Shown piece after piece: positions 7,694 to 17,590 of a stretch of 64,000 nt of DNA. The position numbers were made by a program, and so were the translations under genes. Below the pieces are notes generated by a model. That model was not told the DNA's origin. It saw nothing but the letters and a program-made list of their open reading frames with translations, and searched no databases. Origin of the DNA: Anaeromusa acidaminophila DSM 3853 (GTDB lineage: Bacteria > Bacillota > Negativicutes > Anaeromusales > Anaeromusaceae); the NCBI RefSeq assembly GCF_000374545.1, contig NZ_KB894586.1, positions 114,249-178,248 on the forward strand, in the 5' to 3' direction. Position 1 is the stretch's first letter. Each line of letters opens with the position of its first letter.

Positions 7694-8566
7694 TTATTCA
7701 AAAATCTCCCGCGCTTCTGCCTGCAGGTCGGCTGCGAGCTCCAAGCCGAGATTCATGGCGGCAAAGGAATTTAGCAAAATATGAGGTTCTTTTACGATGT
7801 CTACCGCAATGCTGCCGGCCGGGGTTCCGTTAAGAATGGCAGCGGCTTTGGCAGCGCAGGCTTTGCCTAATTGGCGGTGGTCCGCAACAAGCGCGCCTAA
7901 AGCGCCGGCAGGGACGTTGGGAGCATGGGAAGCAACAATCGGCAAGGATAACGCATCTGTATAGTAGACAATGGAGGCGAAATTATCCTCAAGGGCCTTG
8001 CCGATGGGCAAAAAGACCGCGTCCAAACCTTCCGGCAGCAGCTGCGGCAAGGAAGAGATATCTTCGGCTTTTTCCAGGGGAATTTCTACGCAACACAGGC
8101 CTGCAGCGGACGCCGCCTGGCGGAAATGCTTCATTTCTAATTGGGCGTTGGTATCCTGGGTGTGAAATAAAATACCCAAGCGAGACAGGTTGGGCAGCAA
8201 ACGGCGCAAAAAAGTAATTTTTTCTGCAGCGGAAACCATACCGGAAACACCGGTGGCGTTGCCGCCTGGTTGCTCGAGAGAGGCGGCTAGGCCAGCGCCG
8301 ACCGGATCAAATACAGGCGTGTAGACGACAGGTATAGCCGCAGGCAATGCGATCGCCGCCAAGGCGGACGGAGTGGTGCAGGCGAAGATTAAGCTTACAT
8401 CGGCTGCCGCCAGTTCCGCCGCTAACTGCGGCAGCCGGGAGGGCTGGCCGTCAGCATTGCGATAAATAAATTCCGCCTTTACGTTCAAGGCCTGGAGTCC
8501 TTCTTGAAAGCCTTCTACGGCATCATCAAGCATCTGGGTTAGTTGTAAAATTCCAATACGGATCAT
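7694..8566 (-). CDS. ABC-type substrate-binding-like protein lacking a signal peptide
   Basis: The 290-residue protein belongs to the ABC_sub_bind family (TrpX/YcjX-like periplasmic folds): IRIGILQLTQMLDDAVEGFQEGL, then LIFACTTPSALAA, PVVYTPVFDPVGAGL, GNATGVSG and a C-terminal domain with LPIVASH. Family members are normally exported lipoproteins with a permease and ATPase. Here the protein begins directly with the first beta-strand and has no signal peptide or lipobox, and no transporter genes lie next to it. I start it at ATG 8566 just after GAGGTG; ATG 8584 adds six residues and no signal. It may be a cytoplasmic sensor or binding protein. It sits upstream of the U32 gene on the same strand. 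Confidence 0.8.
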   Translation of the reverse strand: MIRIGILQLTQMLDDAVEGFQEGLQALNVKAEFIYRNADGQPSRLPQLAAELAAADVSLIFACTTPSALAAIALPAAIPVVYTPVFDPVGAGLAASLEQPGGNATGVSGMVSAAEKITFLRRLLPNLSRLGILFHTQDTNAQLEMKHFRQAASAAGLCCVEIPLEKAEDISSLPQLLPEGLDAVFLPIGKALEDNFASIVYYTDALSLPIVASHAPNVPAGALGALVADHRQLGKACAAKAAAILNGTPAGSIAVDIVKEPHILLNSFAAMNLGLELAADLQAEAREIFE

Positions 8567-8586
8567 AATCCACCTCGTATTCATAG

Positions 8587-8616
8587 AAAAATAAGCGGCC
8601 TCCCTTTTGGGCAGGC
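8587..8616 (-). terminator. Probable terminator after copA
   Basis: On the minus strand, GCCTGCCC and GGGAGGC pair around an AAAA loop with one bulge and lead into a T-rich stretch. Confidence 0.5.
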
Positions 8617-8678
8617 TTTCTCTTTATAATTATGCTGCAGTCGGGATAAAAAAACAAGAGATGAATGAAGCTGGCGGG

Positions 8679-11075
8679 TTACCACTTGCTTTTTTTGAGG
8701 CGCAGCGCGTTCAATACTACGGAAATGGAGCTAAAAGACATGGCGGCTCCGGCCATAATAGGAGACAAAAAGCCGGCAGCGGCGGCAGGAATGCAAATGG
8801 AGTTGTAGAAGAGCGCCCAAAAAAGATTTTGCTTAATGTTACGCAAGGTAGCGCGGCTGAGACGTATGGCTTGGATGACGCCTTGCAAATCGCCGCTGAT
8901 CAGGGTAATGTCCGCCGCTTCCATGGCTACGTCCGTACCGGTGCCGATGGCAAAGCCAATGTCGGCGCGGGCCAGGGCCGGAGCATCATTAATGCCGTCT
9001 CCTACCATGCCGACGACATGCCCTTGCTGCTGCAGTTTAGCTACTTCAGCCGCTTTGTTTTCAGGCAGAACCTCCGCCAGGACATGCTTGATGCCGAGGG
9101 AGGAGGCGACATGGTTGGCGGTGCGGGTATTATCGCCGCTGAGCATCCAGACTTCAAGGCCTATGTCCTGTAGAGCGGCGACGGTAGCGGCGGAATGTTC
9201 TTTTAGCGTATCCGCCAGCGCGATGAGTCCCAGAAGCTGATTTTCCTGGGCGGCTAAGATTACGGTTTTTCCCTGAGCTTCTAGTTCGTGCATAGCTTCC
9301 TCCAGCGAAGCGGCATCGACTTGCTGCGTAAGAAGCCATTGACGCGTGCCTAGAAAAAGCTGTTTGCCTTCAACGGTGACAGCTTCAATGCCAAAACCGG
9401 GAATGGCCCGAAAGGCTGCCGGAGACAGCACCGGCAGCCTTTGGGCGCGGGCGTGCCGGACGATGGCCTGCGCCAAGGGATGCTCAGAGCTGCTTTCTCC
9501 TTGCGCGGCAAGGAGCAGCAATTCCTGGGGCGTTACGCCGGCAACCGGCAAAATATCAGTTACTTCCGGCAGCCCTTTGGTCAGGGTGCCGGTTTTATCG
9601 AGGACAATGGCCGTAAGGCGGTGGGCTGTTTCCAGGTGCTCGGCGTTGCGGATTAAAATTCCTCGCTCGGCGCCAATGCCTGTGCCGACCATGATGGACG
9701 TAGGCGTGGCCAGACCTAACGCGCAAGGGCAGGCGATAACCAGGACCGCTGTAAAGTGGGTTAAGGCGGTGGCAAAGTCGCCTGGAACCACTAGCAGGTA
9801 CCAGACTAGAAAGGTAGCCAGCGCCAGCAATAACACAGCCGGAACAAAATAGGCGGACACCTTGTCGGCAAAACGCTGTATCGGCGCTTTGGAGCCTTGC
9901 GCTTCTTCGACAATGCGCATAATTTGCGCCAGCATGGTGTCCTTACCAATTTTAGTGGCTTGGAAGGTAAATGCGCCAAAAGTGTTTAAGGTGCCGCCGA
10001 TAACCGTGTCGCCTGCCTTTTTATCAACAGGCAGGCTTTCGCCGGTCAGCATGGACTCATTTAAGGCCGAGGCGCCTTCTAAGACCACGCCGTCTACAGG
10101 CACTTTTTCACCGGGACGTACCCGCAGAACGTCGCCAGGAAGGACGGCTTCCACCGGCACATCGGCTTCTTCTCCTTGCGACAAGCGATGGGCTGTTTTG
10201 GCCTGGAGGCCCATCAGCGCTTTTAAGGCTTCCGATGTGCGTCCTTTCGCGGTGGCTTCTAGGAACTTACCCAAAATAATGAGGGTAATCAAGACGGCGG
10301 AGGTCTCGAAATATAGCTGCGGCTGAGCTTGCAGCATATTGGCGAGGCTGTAGAAATAGGCGGAGGAGGTGCCTAAAACGACTAAAACGTCCATGTTAGC
10401 GCTGCCGCTGCGCAGGGCGTGATAAGCGCCGCGGTAAAAAGCCCAGCCGGCGCCGAATTGCACTGGCGTAGCCAATAACAGCTGCACATACGGGTTCATT
10501 AGCCAATGAGCCGCTTCCCATTGCAGGGTATGAAAAATCATGCCCAGCAGCAACGGCAGTGATAAGGCTGCTGCAAAAAGCAGACGCTGTTTCTGAGTGC
10601 GCAGCTCCTTTTGACGCAGCTGCTTTTCTTGATCTAAGGACGCTCTTTCGGTGACAAGGGTTGCTTCATAGCCAAGGCGCCGTATTTTTTCCTGCAGGTC
10701 GTACGCGACAAGAACGCTGGTATTATATTGAATGCTGGCTTTTTCCGAGGCGAAATTAACCTGGACAGAGTGAACGCCGGGAACTTTGGCCAGCATTTTT
10801 TCAATGCGGGCGGCGCAGTTGACGCAGGTCATGCCGGATATCTTAAAATCCGCCTTTTCCAGAATTACCTGGAAGCCTAGGGCTGCCACTTTTTCCGCTA
10901 ATTGAGGTTCAAGGACTTTGGCGGTGTCATAGGTGACACTGGCGGCTTCGGTGGCGAAATTGACTTGCGCCTGGGTGACGCCGTCCAGGCGGGAGAGCCC
11001 TTTTTCAATGCGCTTGGCGCAGGCGGCGCAGGACATGCCGGAAATTTTCAAGGTCGTTTGCTGTTCAGCAGACAT
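8679..11075 (-). CDS. copA: Copper-exporting P1B-type ATPase
   Basis: CopA pumps Cu(I) out of the cytoplasm using ATP. The 798-residue protein has two N-terminal heavy-metal-binding domains with CxxC sites at C16/C19 (MSCAAC) and C84/C87 (MTCVNC), eight expected membrane helices, the transmembrane CPC motif in [13 protein letters not shown] that selects Cu(I)/Ag(I), the TGES actuator loop ([10 protein letters not shown]), the phosphorylated aspartate in DKTGTLTKG and the [10 protein letters not shown] hinge. It lies 13 bases behind csoR, and the pair forms the usual copper-inducible unit. No CopZ chaperone gene is visible beside it. Confidence 0.96.
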   Translation of the reverse strand: MSAEQQTTLKISGMSCAACAKRIEKGLSRLDGVTQAQVNFATEAASVTYDTAKVLEPQLAEKVAALGFQVILEKADFKISGMTCVNCAARIEKMLAKVPGVHSVQVNFASEKASIQYNTSVLVAYDLQEKIRRLGYEATLVTERASLDQEKQLRQKELRTQKQRLLFAAALSLPLLLGMIFHTLQWEAAHWLMNPYVQLLLATPVQFGAGWAFYRGAYHALRSGSANMDVLVVLGTSSAYFYSLANMLQAQPQLYFETSAVLITLIILGKFLEATAKGRTSEALKALMGLQAKTAHRLSQGEEADVPVEAVLPGDVLRVRPGEKVPVDGVVLEGASALNESMLTGESLPVDKKAGDTVIGGTLNTFGAFTFQATKIGKDTMLAQIMRIVEEAQGSKAPIQRFADKVSAYFVPAVLLLALATFLVWYLLVVPGDFATALTHFTAVLVIACPCALGLATPTSIMVGTGIGAERGILIRNAEHLETAHRLTAIVLDKTGTLTKGLPEVTDILPVAGVTPQELLLLAAQGESSSEHPLAQAIVRHARAQRLPVLSPAAFRAIPGFGIEAVTVEGKQLFLGTRQWLLTQQVDAASLEEAMHELEAQGKTVILAAQENQLLGLIALADTLKEHSAATVAALQDIGLEVWMLSGDNTRTANHVASSLGIKHVLAEVLPENKAAEVAKLQQQGHVVGMVGDGINDAPALARADIGFAIGTGTDVAMEAADITLISGDLQGVIQAIRLSRATLRNIKQNLFWALFYNSICIPAAAAGFLSPIMAGAAMSFSSISVVLNALRLKKSKW

Positions 11076-11088
11076 ACGCTCACATCCT

Positions 11089-11358
11089 TTAGCGATTAAA
11101 CTGTTTGAGAACGGTCATGAGTTCGGCAATGCTTTCGTCGGCGTGATCCGCTTTGATGGCGTTGACCACGCAACTTTTGGTATGGCTTTCCAAAATAAGC
11201 AGGGCGACTTGGTTTAGCGCCGCCCGAGCGGCGAGAATTTGCTGCAAAATATCTACGCAGTAGCGGCCGTCGTCGATCATTTTATCGATGCCGTTAATTT
11301 GACCGGAGACTTTTTTTAAACGTTGCTGGAGATTTTTCTTTTCCTTTTCATTCAGCAT
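11089..11358 (-). CDS. csoR: CsoR family copper-sensing repressor
   Basis: CsoR is an all-helical tetrameric repressor that lets go of DNA when Cu(I) binds. The 89-residue protein has the DUF156 pattern [15 protein letters not shown], and the copper ligands Cys-His-Cys are present in RYCVDIL and ESHTKSC, which separates it from nickel- or formaldehyde-sensing relatives. The start at ATG 11358 follows AAAGGAGG; an in-frame ATG at 11379 lies upstream of that site and is unlikely. It controls itself and copA through the operator just upstream. Confidence 0.93.
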   Translation of the reverse strand: MLNEKEKKNLQQRLKKVSGQINGIDKMIDDGRYCVDILQQILAARAALNQVALLILESHTKSCVVNAIKADHADESIAELMTVLKQFNR

Positions 11359-11378
11359 AAAACGTCCTCCTTTATGCA

Positions 11379-11395
11379 ATACCCCCGTATGGTAT
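11379..11395 (-). promoter_or_regulatory. CsoR-type operator upstream of csoR-copA
   Basis: The element reads as TACC and GGGTA half-sites around a GC-rich centre, the pattern of CsoR operators. It lies just downstream of the -10 box, where a bound repressor would block initiation. Confidence 0.65.
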
Positions 11396-11399
11396 ATTA

Positions 11400-11428
11400 A
11401 GCATACGTCTATCTGGAAAAATAGTCAA
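11400..11428 (-). promoter_or_regulatory. Sigma-A promoter of csoR-copA
   Basis: On the minus strand TTGACT (11428-11423) is followed after 17 bases by TATGCT (11405-11400). Confidence 0.7.
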
Positions 11429-11495
11429 GGAAATCAATTTGACAAGACCCGAGGATTGAAGGAAAATGAGACAAGAAGAACTTCGGGAGGTTGCT

Positions 11496-14400
11496 ATGTC
11501 CAAGGTACCGTTTACGCACTTGCATGTGCATACTGAATATAGCTTGCTTGACGGCGCTAGCCGTATTAAAAATCTGGTAGCCAGGGCCAAGGAACTGGGC
11601 ATGACATCGTTGGCGATTACCGATCATGGGACCATGTACGGGGTCGTTGATTTCTATAAAGAAGCGAAAAAACAGGGCATTCACCCTGTAATTGGCTGCG
11701 AAGTCTATGTGGCGCCGCGCTCGCGGCAGGAAAAAGCCAGCGTGGATGGTGAATACGCGTATCATTTGGTGCTGTTGGCGGAAAATGAAGTTGGTTACCG
11801 TAATTTAGTAGAATTGGTGTCTAAAGGCTATTGTGAAGGCTTTTACTATAAGCCGCGTATCGATCATGAGATATTGGCGACTTATAAGGAAGGAATCATA
11901 GCCTTAAGCGCCTGCCTGGCGGGGGAGATTCCGGCGGCATTGCTGCGCGGTCAAGAGGAAAAAGCAGAGTCTCTGGCGCGGGAATACCTGGAGCTTTTTG
12001 GGCCGGAGCATTTTTACATGGAGCTGCAGGATCACGGTATGCCGGAGCAAAAGGAACTCAATCCGCTCTTGGCGGCTTTGGCGGCCAAGCTGGGTATTTC
12101 TTTGGTAGCAACGAATGATTTGCATTATGTAGAGAAAAAAGACAGCGAAAGCCATGACGTGCTTATGTGCATCCAAATGGGCAAGACCGTGGATGAGGAA
12201 GGTCGGATGCGTTTTCCCAGCGATGAATTCTACTTGAAAAGCGGCGAAGAAATGGCGGCGCTCTTTAACGCATATCCGGCAGCGCTAGCCAATACCTGCC
12301 GTATCGCCGAGCGCTGCCAGGTGGATTTCGATTTCGAACATTTTCATTTGCCGCAATTCCCATTACCGGAAGGTACGACGGCGGACGCGTATTTGGCCCA
12401 GCTTTGCGAAGAACGGCTTCCCCGAAGATATGCTGAAGAAACAGCGGAAGTTCGGGAGCGTTTGCAGTATGAACTGGGTGTTATTAAGCAAATGGGGTAT
12501 TCCAGCTATTTTTTGATTGTCTGGGATTTTATTAACTATGCGAAGGAACAGAAAATTGCCGTAGGCCCAGGCCGCGGCAGCGCCGCAGGCAGCATTGTCG
12601 CTTTCTTGCTGGGTATTACCGATATTGATCCCCTACGGTATGGTTTACTTTTTGAACGTTTTTTGAACCCAGAGCGAGTCAGCATGCCTGATATTGATAT
12701 TGACTTTTGCTATGTGCGCCGAGGCGAAGTCATTGATTATGTATCCAGGCGTTATGGCAGTGATCGGGTGGCGCAGATTATTACCTTCGGGACGATGGCG
12801 GCGAAGGCGGCTATTCGCGACGTGGGGCGGGCTCTGAACTTATCTTATAGCGAAGTAGACCGGATCGCCAAGATGGTTCCCGGCGAGCTGGGGATTACCC
12901 TGAAGCGCGCCTTGGAAACCAGCCCTCCTTTACGAGAAGCCTATGAAGGCGAAGAGACCGTTCGGAAGCTGTTGGATTTGGCGATGGCGCTGGAGGGGCT
13001 GCCTCGACATGCCTCTACTCACGCGGCAGGGCTTGTGATTGCCAAAGAACCCCTGACGCATCTGGTTCCGCTGCAGCATTCTTCCGAAGGTTTTTTAACT
13101 ACGCAGTATGACAAAGACCGCGTAGAAGAAATCGGCTTGTTGAAAATGGACCTTTTGGGCTTGCGTACGCTGACGGTAATTGGCGATACCCTAGAGCTGG
13201 CGGCTAAAAACAGAGGCGTTCAAGTCGACTTAGAAACCATTCCCCTGGATGATGCCGCCACTTGCGCCATGCTGGCTAGCGGCGATACGGCTGGCGTGTT
13301 TCAGGTGGAGTCGTCCGGCATGACGAATTTGGTAAAGGAACTTCGGCCGGAACGCTTTGAGGATTTAATTCCGCTTGTGGCGCTCTATCGGCCAGGTCCT
13401 TTAGGCAGCGGCATGGTTACTGATTTTATCAATGGTCGTCACGGGCGCAAAGAAGTGACCTATATGCATCCCTGGCTGGAGCCTATCTTAAAAGACACCT
13501 TTGGGGTTATTTTGTATCAGGAACAGGTTATGCAAATTGCGTCCACCTTGGCTGGCTTCAGTCTGGGGCAGGCCGATTTGCTGCGGCGCGCCATGGGCAA
13601 AAAAAAGCACTCCGTTCTGGAAGCGCAGAAGGAGAACTTTTTGAAGGGCGCAGCCGCCAAAGGGCTTGATACTTCCCTGGCGAAAGACGTCTTTGAGTTG
13701 ATGTCCCATTTTGCAGACTACGGCTTTAATAAATCCCATAGCGCTGCGTATGCGCTGGTTACGTACCAGACGGCATACTTGAAAGCGCATTTTCCTCATG
13801 AATTTATGGCGGCTACTTTGACCAGTATTATGGGGGCCAGTGATAAAGTCGGCCATTATATTGAGGAATGCCGACGCATGGGCATTGCTGTTTTGCCGCC
13901 GGATGTCAACGCCAGTGAGAGCCGGTTCAGCGTTGATGGCGACGCCATTCGTTTTGGATTGTCAGCCGTAAAAAACGTCGGCGAAGGAGCGATCGAAAGC
14001 GTTATGGCGGCTCGAGCGGCAGAAGGACCGTTTGCGTCGCTGGTTGATTTTTGCAGTCGCGTAGATATGCGTCTTGTCAATAAGCGCGTAATGGAAAGCC
14101 TGATTAAATGCGGCGCTTTTGATTCTACAGGCGCTAAACGTTCGCAATTACTGGCGGTGTTGGATCGAGCGGTGGATGTGGGAGCCGGTTGTCAGCGTGA
14201 TGCTCAGAGCGGACAACTGGGGTTGTTTGGAGAGGAAGAACTGGCGGAAACGTGCTCCTTGGAATTGCCGGATTTGCCGGAGCTGCCGATGCCGCAGTTG
14301 ATTGCCCTCGAAAAGGAAATGACCGGCTTTTATATCACTGGTCATCCTTTGGAACCGTTTCGGCAGCAATTGGCCTCCCTGACTTCTTTAGAGGAACTGC

Positions 14401-14897
14401 AGGCGCAGCCAGCGGATGGAAAAAAAATACGCATCGGCGGCATGGTGGCGGCGGCCAAACGGATCAGCACGCGTAATGGGGATATGATGTGTTTTGTAGC
14501 GCTGGAGGATTTTACAAGGCAGATGGAAGTAGTGGTCTTTCCCCGCGTTTTTCACCAATCCATGCCTCTTCTTGTGCCGGATACGCCGGTGATTGTGCAA
14601 GGGAAGGTTAGTGTGAGTGAAGAAGGAGTGAAAGTGCTGGCCGAGCGGATAAGTCTTTTGACGGAACAACCGAATGAAGTGCGGCTGCAACTGCGAAAGG
14701 AGCAAGAGACTCCGTCTGTATTTGAGGCGTTGCGAGCGGTTTTTTCTCGAAATCATGGCTCGTGCCGCGTACTGTTGCATTTAGTGGATAGCCGCAGAGT
14801 TATTACGACAGAAGAGCGATTTTGGATTGAAGCAACGCCCCAGACCTTGGAGGAGCTGGAGCGGGTATTGGGGACAGGAAGCGTTCATACCGCATGA
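11496..14897 (+). CDS. dnaE: DNA polymerase III alpha subunit (DnaE)
   Basis: DnaE is a replicative C-family DNA polymerase. The 1133-residue protein starts with a PHP domain (THLHVHTEYSLLDG, residues about 7-20), followed by the polymerase palm with the catalytic aspartates in MPDIDIDFCYVRR, the fingers region (GLPRHASTHAAGLVIA), a helix-hairpin-helix segment and a C-terminal OB domain (KIRIGGMVAAAKRIS). The start is ATG 11496, five bases after GGGAGG; an ATG at 11466 without a site was rejected. A weak promoter with TTGACA at 11439 may precede it. The last 95 bases overlap the convergent DUF218 gene. Confidence 0.96.
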   Translation: MSKVPFTHLHVHTEYSLLDGASRIKNLVARAKELGMTSLAITDHGTMYGVVDFYKEAKKQGIHPVIGCEVYVAPRSRQEKASVDGEYAYHLVLLAENEVGYRNLVELVSKGYCEGFYYKPRIDHEILATYKEGIIALSACLAGEIPAALLRGQEEKAESLAREYLELFGPEHFYMELQDHGMPEQKELNPLLAALAAKLGISLVATNDLHYVEKKDSESHDVLMCIQMGKTVDEEGRMRFPSDEFYLKSGEEMAALFNAYPAALANTCRIAERCQVDFDFEHFHLPQFPLPEGTTADAYLAQLCEERLPRRYAEETAEVRERLQYELGVIKQMGYSSYFLIVWDFINYAKEQKIAVGPGRGSAAGSIVAFLLGITDIDPLRYGLLFERFLNPERVSMPDIDIDFCYVRRGEVIDYVSRRYGSDRVAQIITFGTMAAKAAIRDVGRALNLSYSEVDRIAKMVPGELGITLKRALETSPPLREAYEGEETVRKLLDLAMALEGLPRHASTHAAGLVIAKEPLTHLVPLQHSSEGFLTTQYDKDRVEEIGLLKMDLLGLRTLTVIGDTLELAAKNRGVQVDLETIPLDDAATCAMLASGDTAGVFQVESSGMTNLVKELRPERFEDLIPLVALYRPGPLGSGMVTDFINGRHGRKEVTYMHPWLEPILKDTFGVILYQEQVMQIASTLAGFSLGQADLLRRAMGKKKHSVLEAQKENFLKGAAAKGLDTSLAKDVFELMSHFADYGFNKSHSAAYALVTYQTAYLKAHFPHEFMAATLTSIMGASDKVGHYIEECRRMGIAVLPPDVNASESRFSVDGDAIRFGLSAVKNVGEGAIESVMAARAAEGPFASLVDFCSRVDMRLVNKRVMESLIKCGAFDSTGAKRSQLLAVLDRAVDVGAGCQRDAQSGQLGLFGEEELAETCSLELPDLPELPMPQLIALEKEMTGFYITGHPLEPFRQQLASLTSLEELQAQPADGKKIRIGGMVAAAKRISTRNGDMMCFVALEDFTRQMEVVVFPRVFHQSMPLLVPDTPVIVQGKVSVSEEGVKVLAERISLLTEQPNEVRLQLRKEQETPSVFEALRAVFSRNHGSCRVLLHLVDSRRVITTEERFWIEATPQTLEELERVLGTGSVHTA

Positions 14898-15456
14898 GTG
14901 AAAGGACAGCAACCCCTTCTCGAAAGAACTGATATGCCGAGGCGAGAGGCCGGTCGTTCATGGGCGCGGCGCCTCCGCTAGCGTCGAGTCCGTGAAGGCG
15001 GGCTAAATATAAGGAACGGAAAACATGAGAACGATTGGTGACGACGATTACCTGGTTCAATTCTTTTTCTCGAAGAATAGCAGCGCTGTTGCGCAGGTTC
15101 TCATAAGTGCTTGTGGATTTGTCCTCTAAAAAAATAGCGGCGGCGGGAACGCCGCGGGCCACTAGATAGTTACGCATGGCGGCGGCTTCGCTAATGCCTT
15201 CATCAGCTCCTTGACCGCCGCTGGTCACGATGTATGGAGCATAGCCCTGGCGATATAAAGTCAGGGCTTTTTCTAAACGCAGCTGCAGCATCGGTCCTGG
15301 ATCTTGCCCGTAGACGCGGGTTCCGAGAATGAGAATCGCCTGGCTGGGAACAGGTGTTTCCGAGAAAGCGTCTTTTAGAACTAAGGCCTCGCCGATGAGC
15401 AAGAAAAATACAACCGCAGTGAGTAATAGAGATGTGATTTTTTTATAAGTCTTCAT
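14803..15456 (-). CDS. YdcF/SanA-like DUF218 membrane-anchored protein
   Basis: DUF218 proteins are membrane-anchored and linked to envelope maintenance; in E. coli SanA affects vancomycin resistance at the barrier level, but the reaction is unknown. The 217-residue protein has one N-terminal membrane anchor (SLLLTAVVFFLLIGEAL), then the family core: AILILGTRVYG, LRLEKALTLYRQGYAPYIVTSGG, and STSTYENLRNSAAIL, IVVTNRSHVFRS. The start follows GGAGGT by five bases. The C-terminal tail reads through 95 bases of the convergent dnaE end, which is an unusual degree of overlap; the last 30 or so residues look non-conserved and proline-rich. Confidence 0.85.
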   Translation of the reverse strand: MKTYKKITSLLLTAVVFFLLIGEALVLKDAFSETPVPSQAILILGTRVYGQDPGPMLQLRLEKALTLYRQGYAPYIVTSGGQGADEGISEAAAMRNYLVARGVPAAAIFLEDKSTSTYENLRNSAAILREKELNQVIVVTNRSHVFRSLYLARLHGLDASGGAAPMNDRPLASAYQFFREGVAVLSLMRYERFLSPIPAPAPPRSGALLQSKIALLS

Positions 15457-15549
15457 GGCAGACCTCCGTCGAATATGGTATCATGAATTAGTATTAGTAT
15501 AACATGGACTCCAAATGAATAGTGACGCGTGTGGAGGAGCTGACAGGCG

Positions 15550-16341
15550 GTGAAAATACTAGTTTGCGTTAAGCAAGTGCCTGATACGACAGAAGTGCGC
15601 ATCGATAGAGAGACTAATACTTTACAGCGAGAGGATGTCCCTAGCATACTTAATCCTTTTGACCGTCACGCCTTAGAAGCGGCGTTGCGCGTGAAGGAAT
15701 GCTGCGGCGGCACGGTGAGCGTTTTGACCATGGGCCCGTTGCAGGCGCAGGAAGTGCTGAAAGAGTGTTTGGCCTTGGGCGCGGACGAAGCGGTATTGCT
15801 CAGTGATAAGGCCTTTGCCGGAGCTGATACTCTAGCCACAAGCCGGACGCTGGCGGCTGCTATTAGCAAACTGGGGCCGACAGAACTCATTTTCTGTGGC
15901 AAACAAGCGATTGACGGCGATACGGCGCAGGTGGGGCCGGAACTGGCTGAACATTTAAATATGGCGCAAGTTACCTGCGTGTCCGGTTTGGAAGTGTTCC
16001 CGGAACAACAACGGTTGATTGCTGAAAGGGAAGTAGAGGACGGACATGAAGTGTTGGAGCTTCCTTTTCCTGCCGTTCTGACTATATCAAAATGCTTAAA
16101 CGAGCCACGCTATCCCAGTATCAAAGGACGCCTGCGGGCGAATAAAACACCGATTCCCATTCTGAATCTGGAAGATTTAGGGCTGCGAGCAGAAGAAACA
16201 GGCTTGCAGGGATCTCCGACACGGGTTGTGCGAATTTTTGCCCCGGAAACTCGCAAAGGGGGCGAAGTCATTCAAGGAATGGCTCCCCGTCAAGCTGCTG
16301 ATTTGCTGGCCATTCGATTAAAACAAGCTGGTGTCTTCTGA
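15550..16341 (+). CDS. etfB: Electron transfer flavoprotein beta subunit
   Basis: EtfB pairs with EtfA to shuttle electrons between dehydrogenases and quinone or ferredoxin. The 263-residue protein begins with KILVCVKQVPDT, has the LGADEAVLLSD and GKQAIDGDTAQVGPELAE segments that form the AMP/FAD site, and the LTISKCLNEPRYPS block near residue 180. The start is GTG 15550, about ten bases after GGAGGAG. It lies 18 bases upstream of etfA. The partner dehydrogenase is not in the window. Confidence 0.95.
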   Translation: MKILVCVKQVPDTTEVRIDRETNTLQREDVPSILNPFDRHALEAALRVKECCGGTVSVLTMGPLQAQEVLKECLALGADEAVLLSDKAFAGADTLATSRTLAAAISKLGPTELIFCGKQAIDGDTAQVGPELAEHLNMAQVTCVSGLEVFPEQQRLIAEREVEDGHEVLELPFPAVLTISKCLNEPRYPSIKGRLRANKTPIPILNLEDLGLRAEETGLQGSPTRVVRIFAPETRKGGEVIQGMAPRQAADLLAIRLKQAGVF

Positions 16342-16359
16342 GGACAGGGAGGAAGAAAA

Positions 16360-17550
16360 ATGGCAGTGAAGATTCGGACGGATCAGTGCAGCGGCTGTGG
16401 CGCCTGTTTGCAAGCCTGCTTTTTTGCCGCCTTGGACTTGAAAGACGGCAAAGTCAGCGTGGAAGAAGGACTTTGTACTTCTTGCGGCGCTTGTGTATCA
16501 GCTTGCTCTTTAGATGCAATTGAGCAAGCCGTGTTAAAAAAAGAGGCGAAGGACTCGGCGGCAGGGCGAGACATTTGGGTATATATAGAGGGAAATGGAC
16601 CGGATGATCTGCGCAGTGTTTCATTGGAACTTTTGGGAGTCGGTCGGGCGTTGGCTGATGCCGCTGGGCAGAGCTTGGCGGCTGTTGTCTGTTCGGATGG
16701 AACCCAGGAATGGGAACCCTTTCTTTTTGCTTACGGCGCAGATTTGGTTTACAATGCGATAGCGCCCGGCTTGCAGCCGTATACTACAGATGGGCATGCA
16801 AGCGCTCTGAGCAGCTTAGCGGCAGAGCATAAGCCAGCAGCCCTTCTTTTGGGCGCTACGGCCAATGGGCGGGATTTGGCGCCTCGGGTTGCAGCAAGAC
16901 TGCAAACTGGGTTGACCGCAGATTGCACCAGTGTGGCCTATCAAGAGGATTCGGGGCGAATTGTTTGGACGCGGCCGGCTTTTAGCGGTAACATTATGGC
17001 AACCATTGTCAGCGATAAATATCCGCAAATGGGAACAGTGCGGCCTGGAATTTTTAAGCGGCCCAGGCAACAACCGGGACGAAGCGGTTCTTCCGTTCGT
17101 CAAGAAGTGCTCTTGCCGTCGCTGGCGGCGAAAATCTTAGAATTTCGACCTGGAAAGATGGCGGCAGTCAAGCTGGAGGAAGCTTCGGTTATTATTGCCG
17201 GAGGCCGAGGCATGGGCAGTGCTGAAAATTTTCAATTGCTGCAGCAGTTGGCTGACGCTATGGGTGGTGTTGTAGCCGCCTCCAGGGCGGCGGTAGATGC
17301 GGGCTGGCAATCGCATGTGGTCCAAGTGGGCCAAAGCGGTAAAGCCGTTGGACCTAAACTGTATCTTGCATGTGGAATTTCCGGTGCGGTGCAGCATTTG
17401 GCTGGCATTGGCGGCGCCGATATTGTGGTGGCTGTGAACAAAGATCCGGATGCTCCCATTTTTCGCATGGCCGACATTGGTATTGTGGGAGATGTGTTGG
17501 AAATCATCCCGGCGTTGATTCGGGCAGTGGAAGAGAGCAAAAGAGGCTGA
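16360..17550 (+). CDS. etfA: Electron transfer flavoprotein alpha subunit with N-terminal 2x[4Fe-4S] ferredoxin domain
   Basis: The first 60 residues form a two-cluster ferredoxin (CSGCGACLQAC and CTSCGACVSAC). The usual EtfA body follows, with LLGATANGRDLAPRVAARL, LTADCTSV, TVRPGIFKRP and the C-terminal FAD motifs (VIIAGGRGMGS, VGQSGKAVGPKLYLACGISGAVQH). The ferredoxin fusion occurs in anaerobes such as the caffeyl-CoA and lactate dehydrogenase Etf systems, where the complex can carry out flavin-based electron bifurcation. Whether this one bifurcates is inference. Its start has a strong AGGGAGGAAG site and it directly follows etfB. Confidence 0.94.
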   Translation: MAVKIRTDQCSGCGACLQACFFAALDLKDGKVSVEEGLCTSCGACVSACSLDAIEQAVLKKEAKDSAAGRDIWVYIEGNGPDDLRSVSLELLGVGRALADAAGQSLAAVVCSDGTQEWEPFLFAYGADLVYNAIAPGLQPYTTDGHASALSSLAAEHKPAALLLGATANGRDLAPRVAARLQTGLTADCTSVAYQEDSGRIVWTRPAFSGNIMATIVSDKYPQMGTVRPGIFKRPRQQPGRSGSSVRQEVLLPSLAAKILEFRPGKMAAVKLEEASVIIAGGRGMGSAENFQLLQQLADAMGGVVAASRAAVDAGWQSHVVQVGQSGKAVGPKLYLACGISGAVQHLAGIGGADIVVAVNKDPDAPIFRMADIGIVGDVLEIIPALIRAVEESKRG

Positions 17551-17590
17551 AGTACAGCGAGCCAGGAATTTAGGAGGCAAAGAAAAGCGT

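Noticed and set aside
8607..9173. A 188-codon open frame antisense to copA
   Set aside because: Opposite a strongly supported gene; mirrors its codon bias and resembles nothing.
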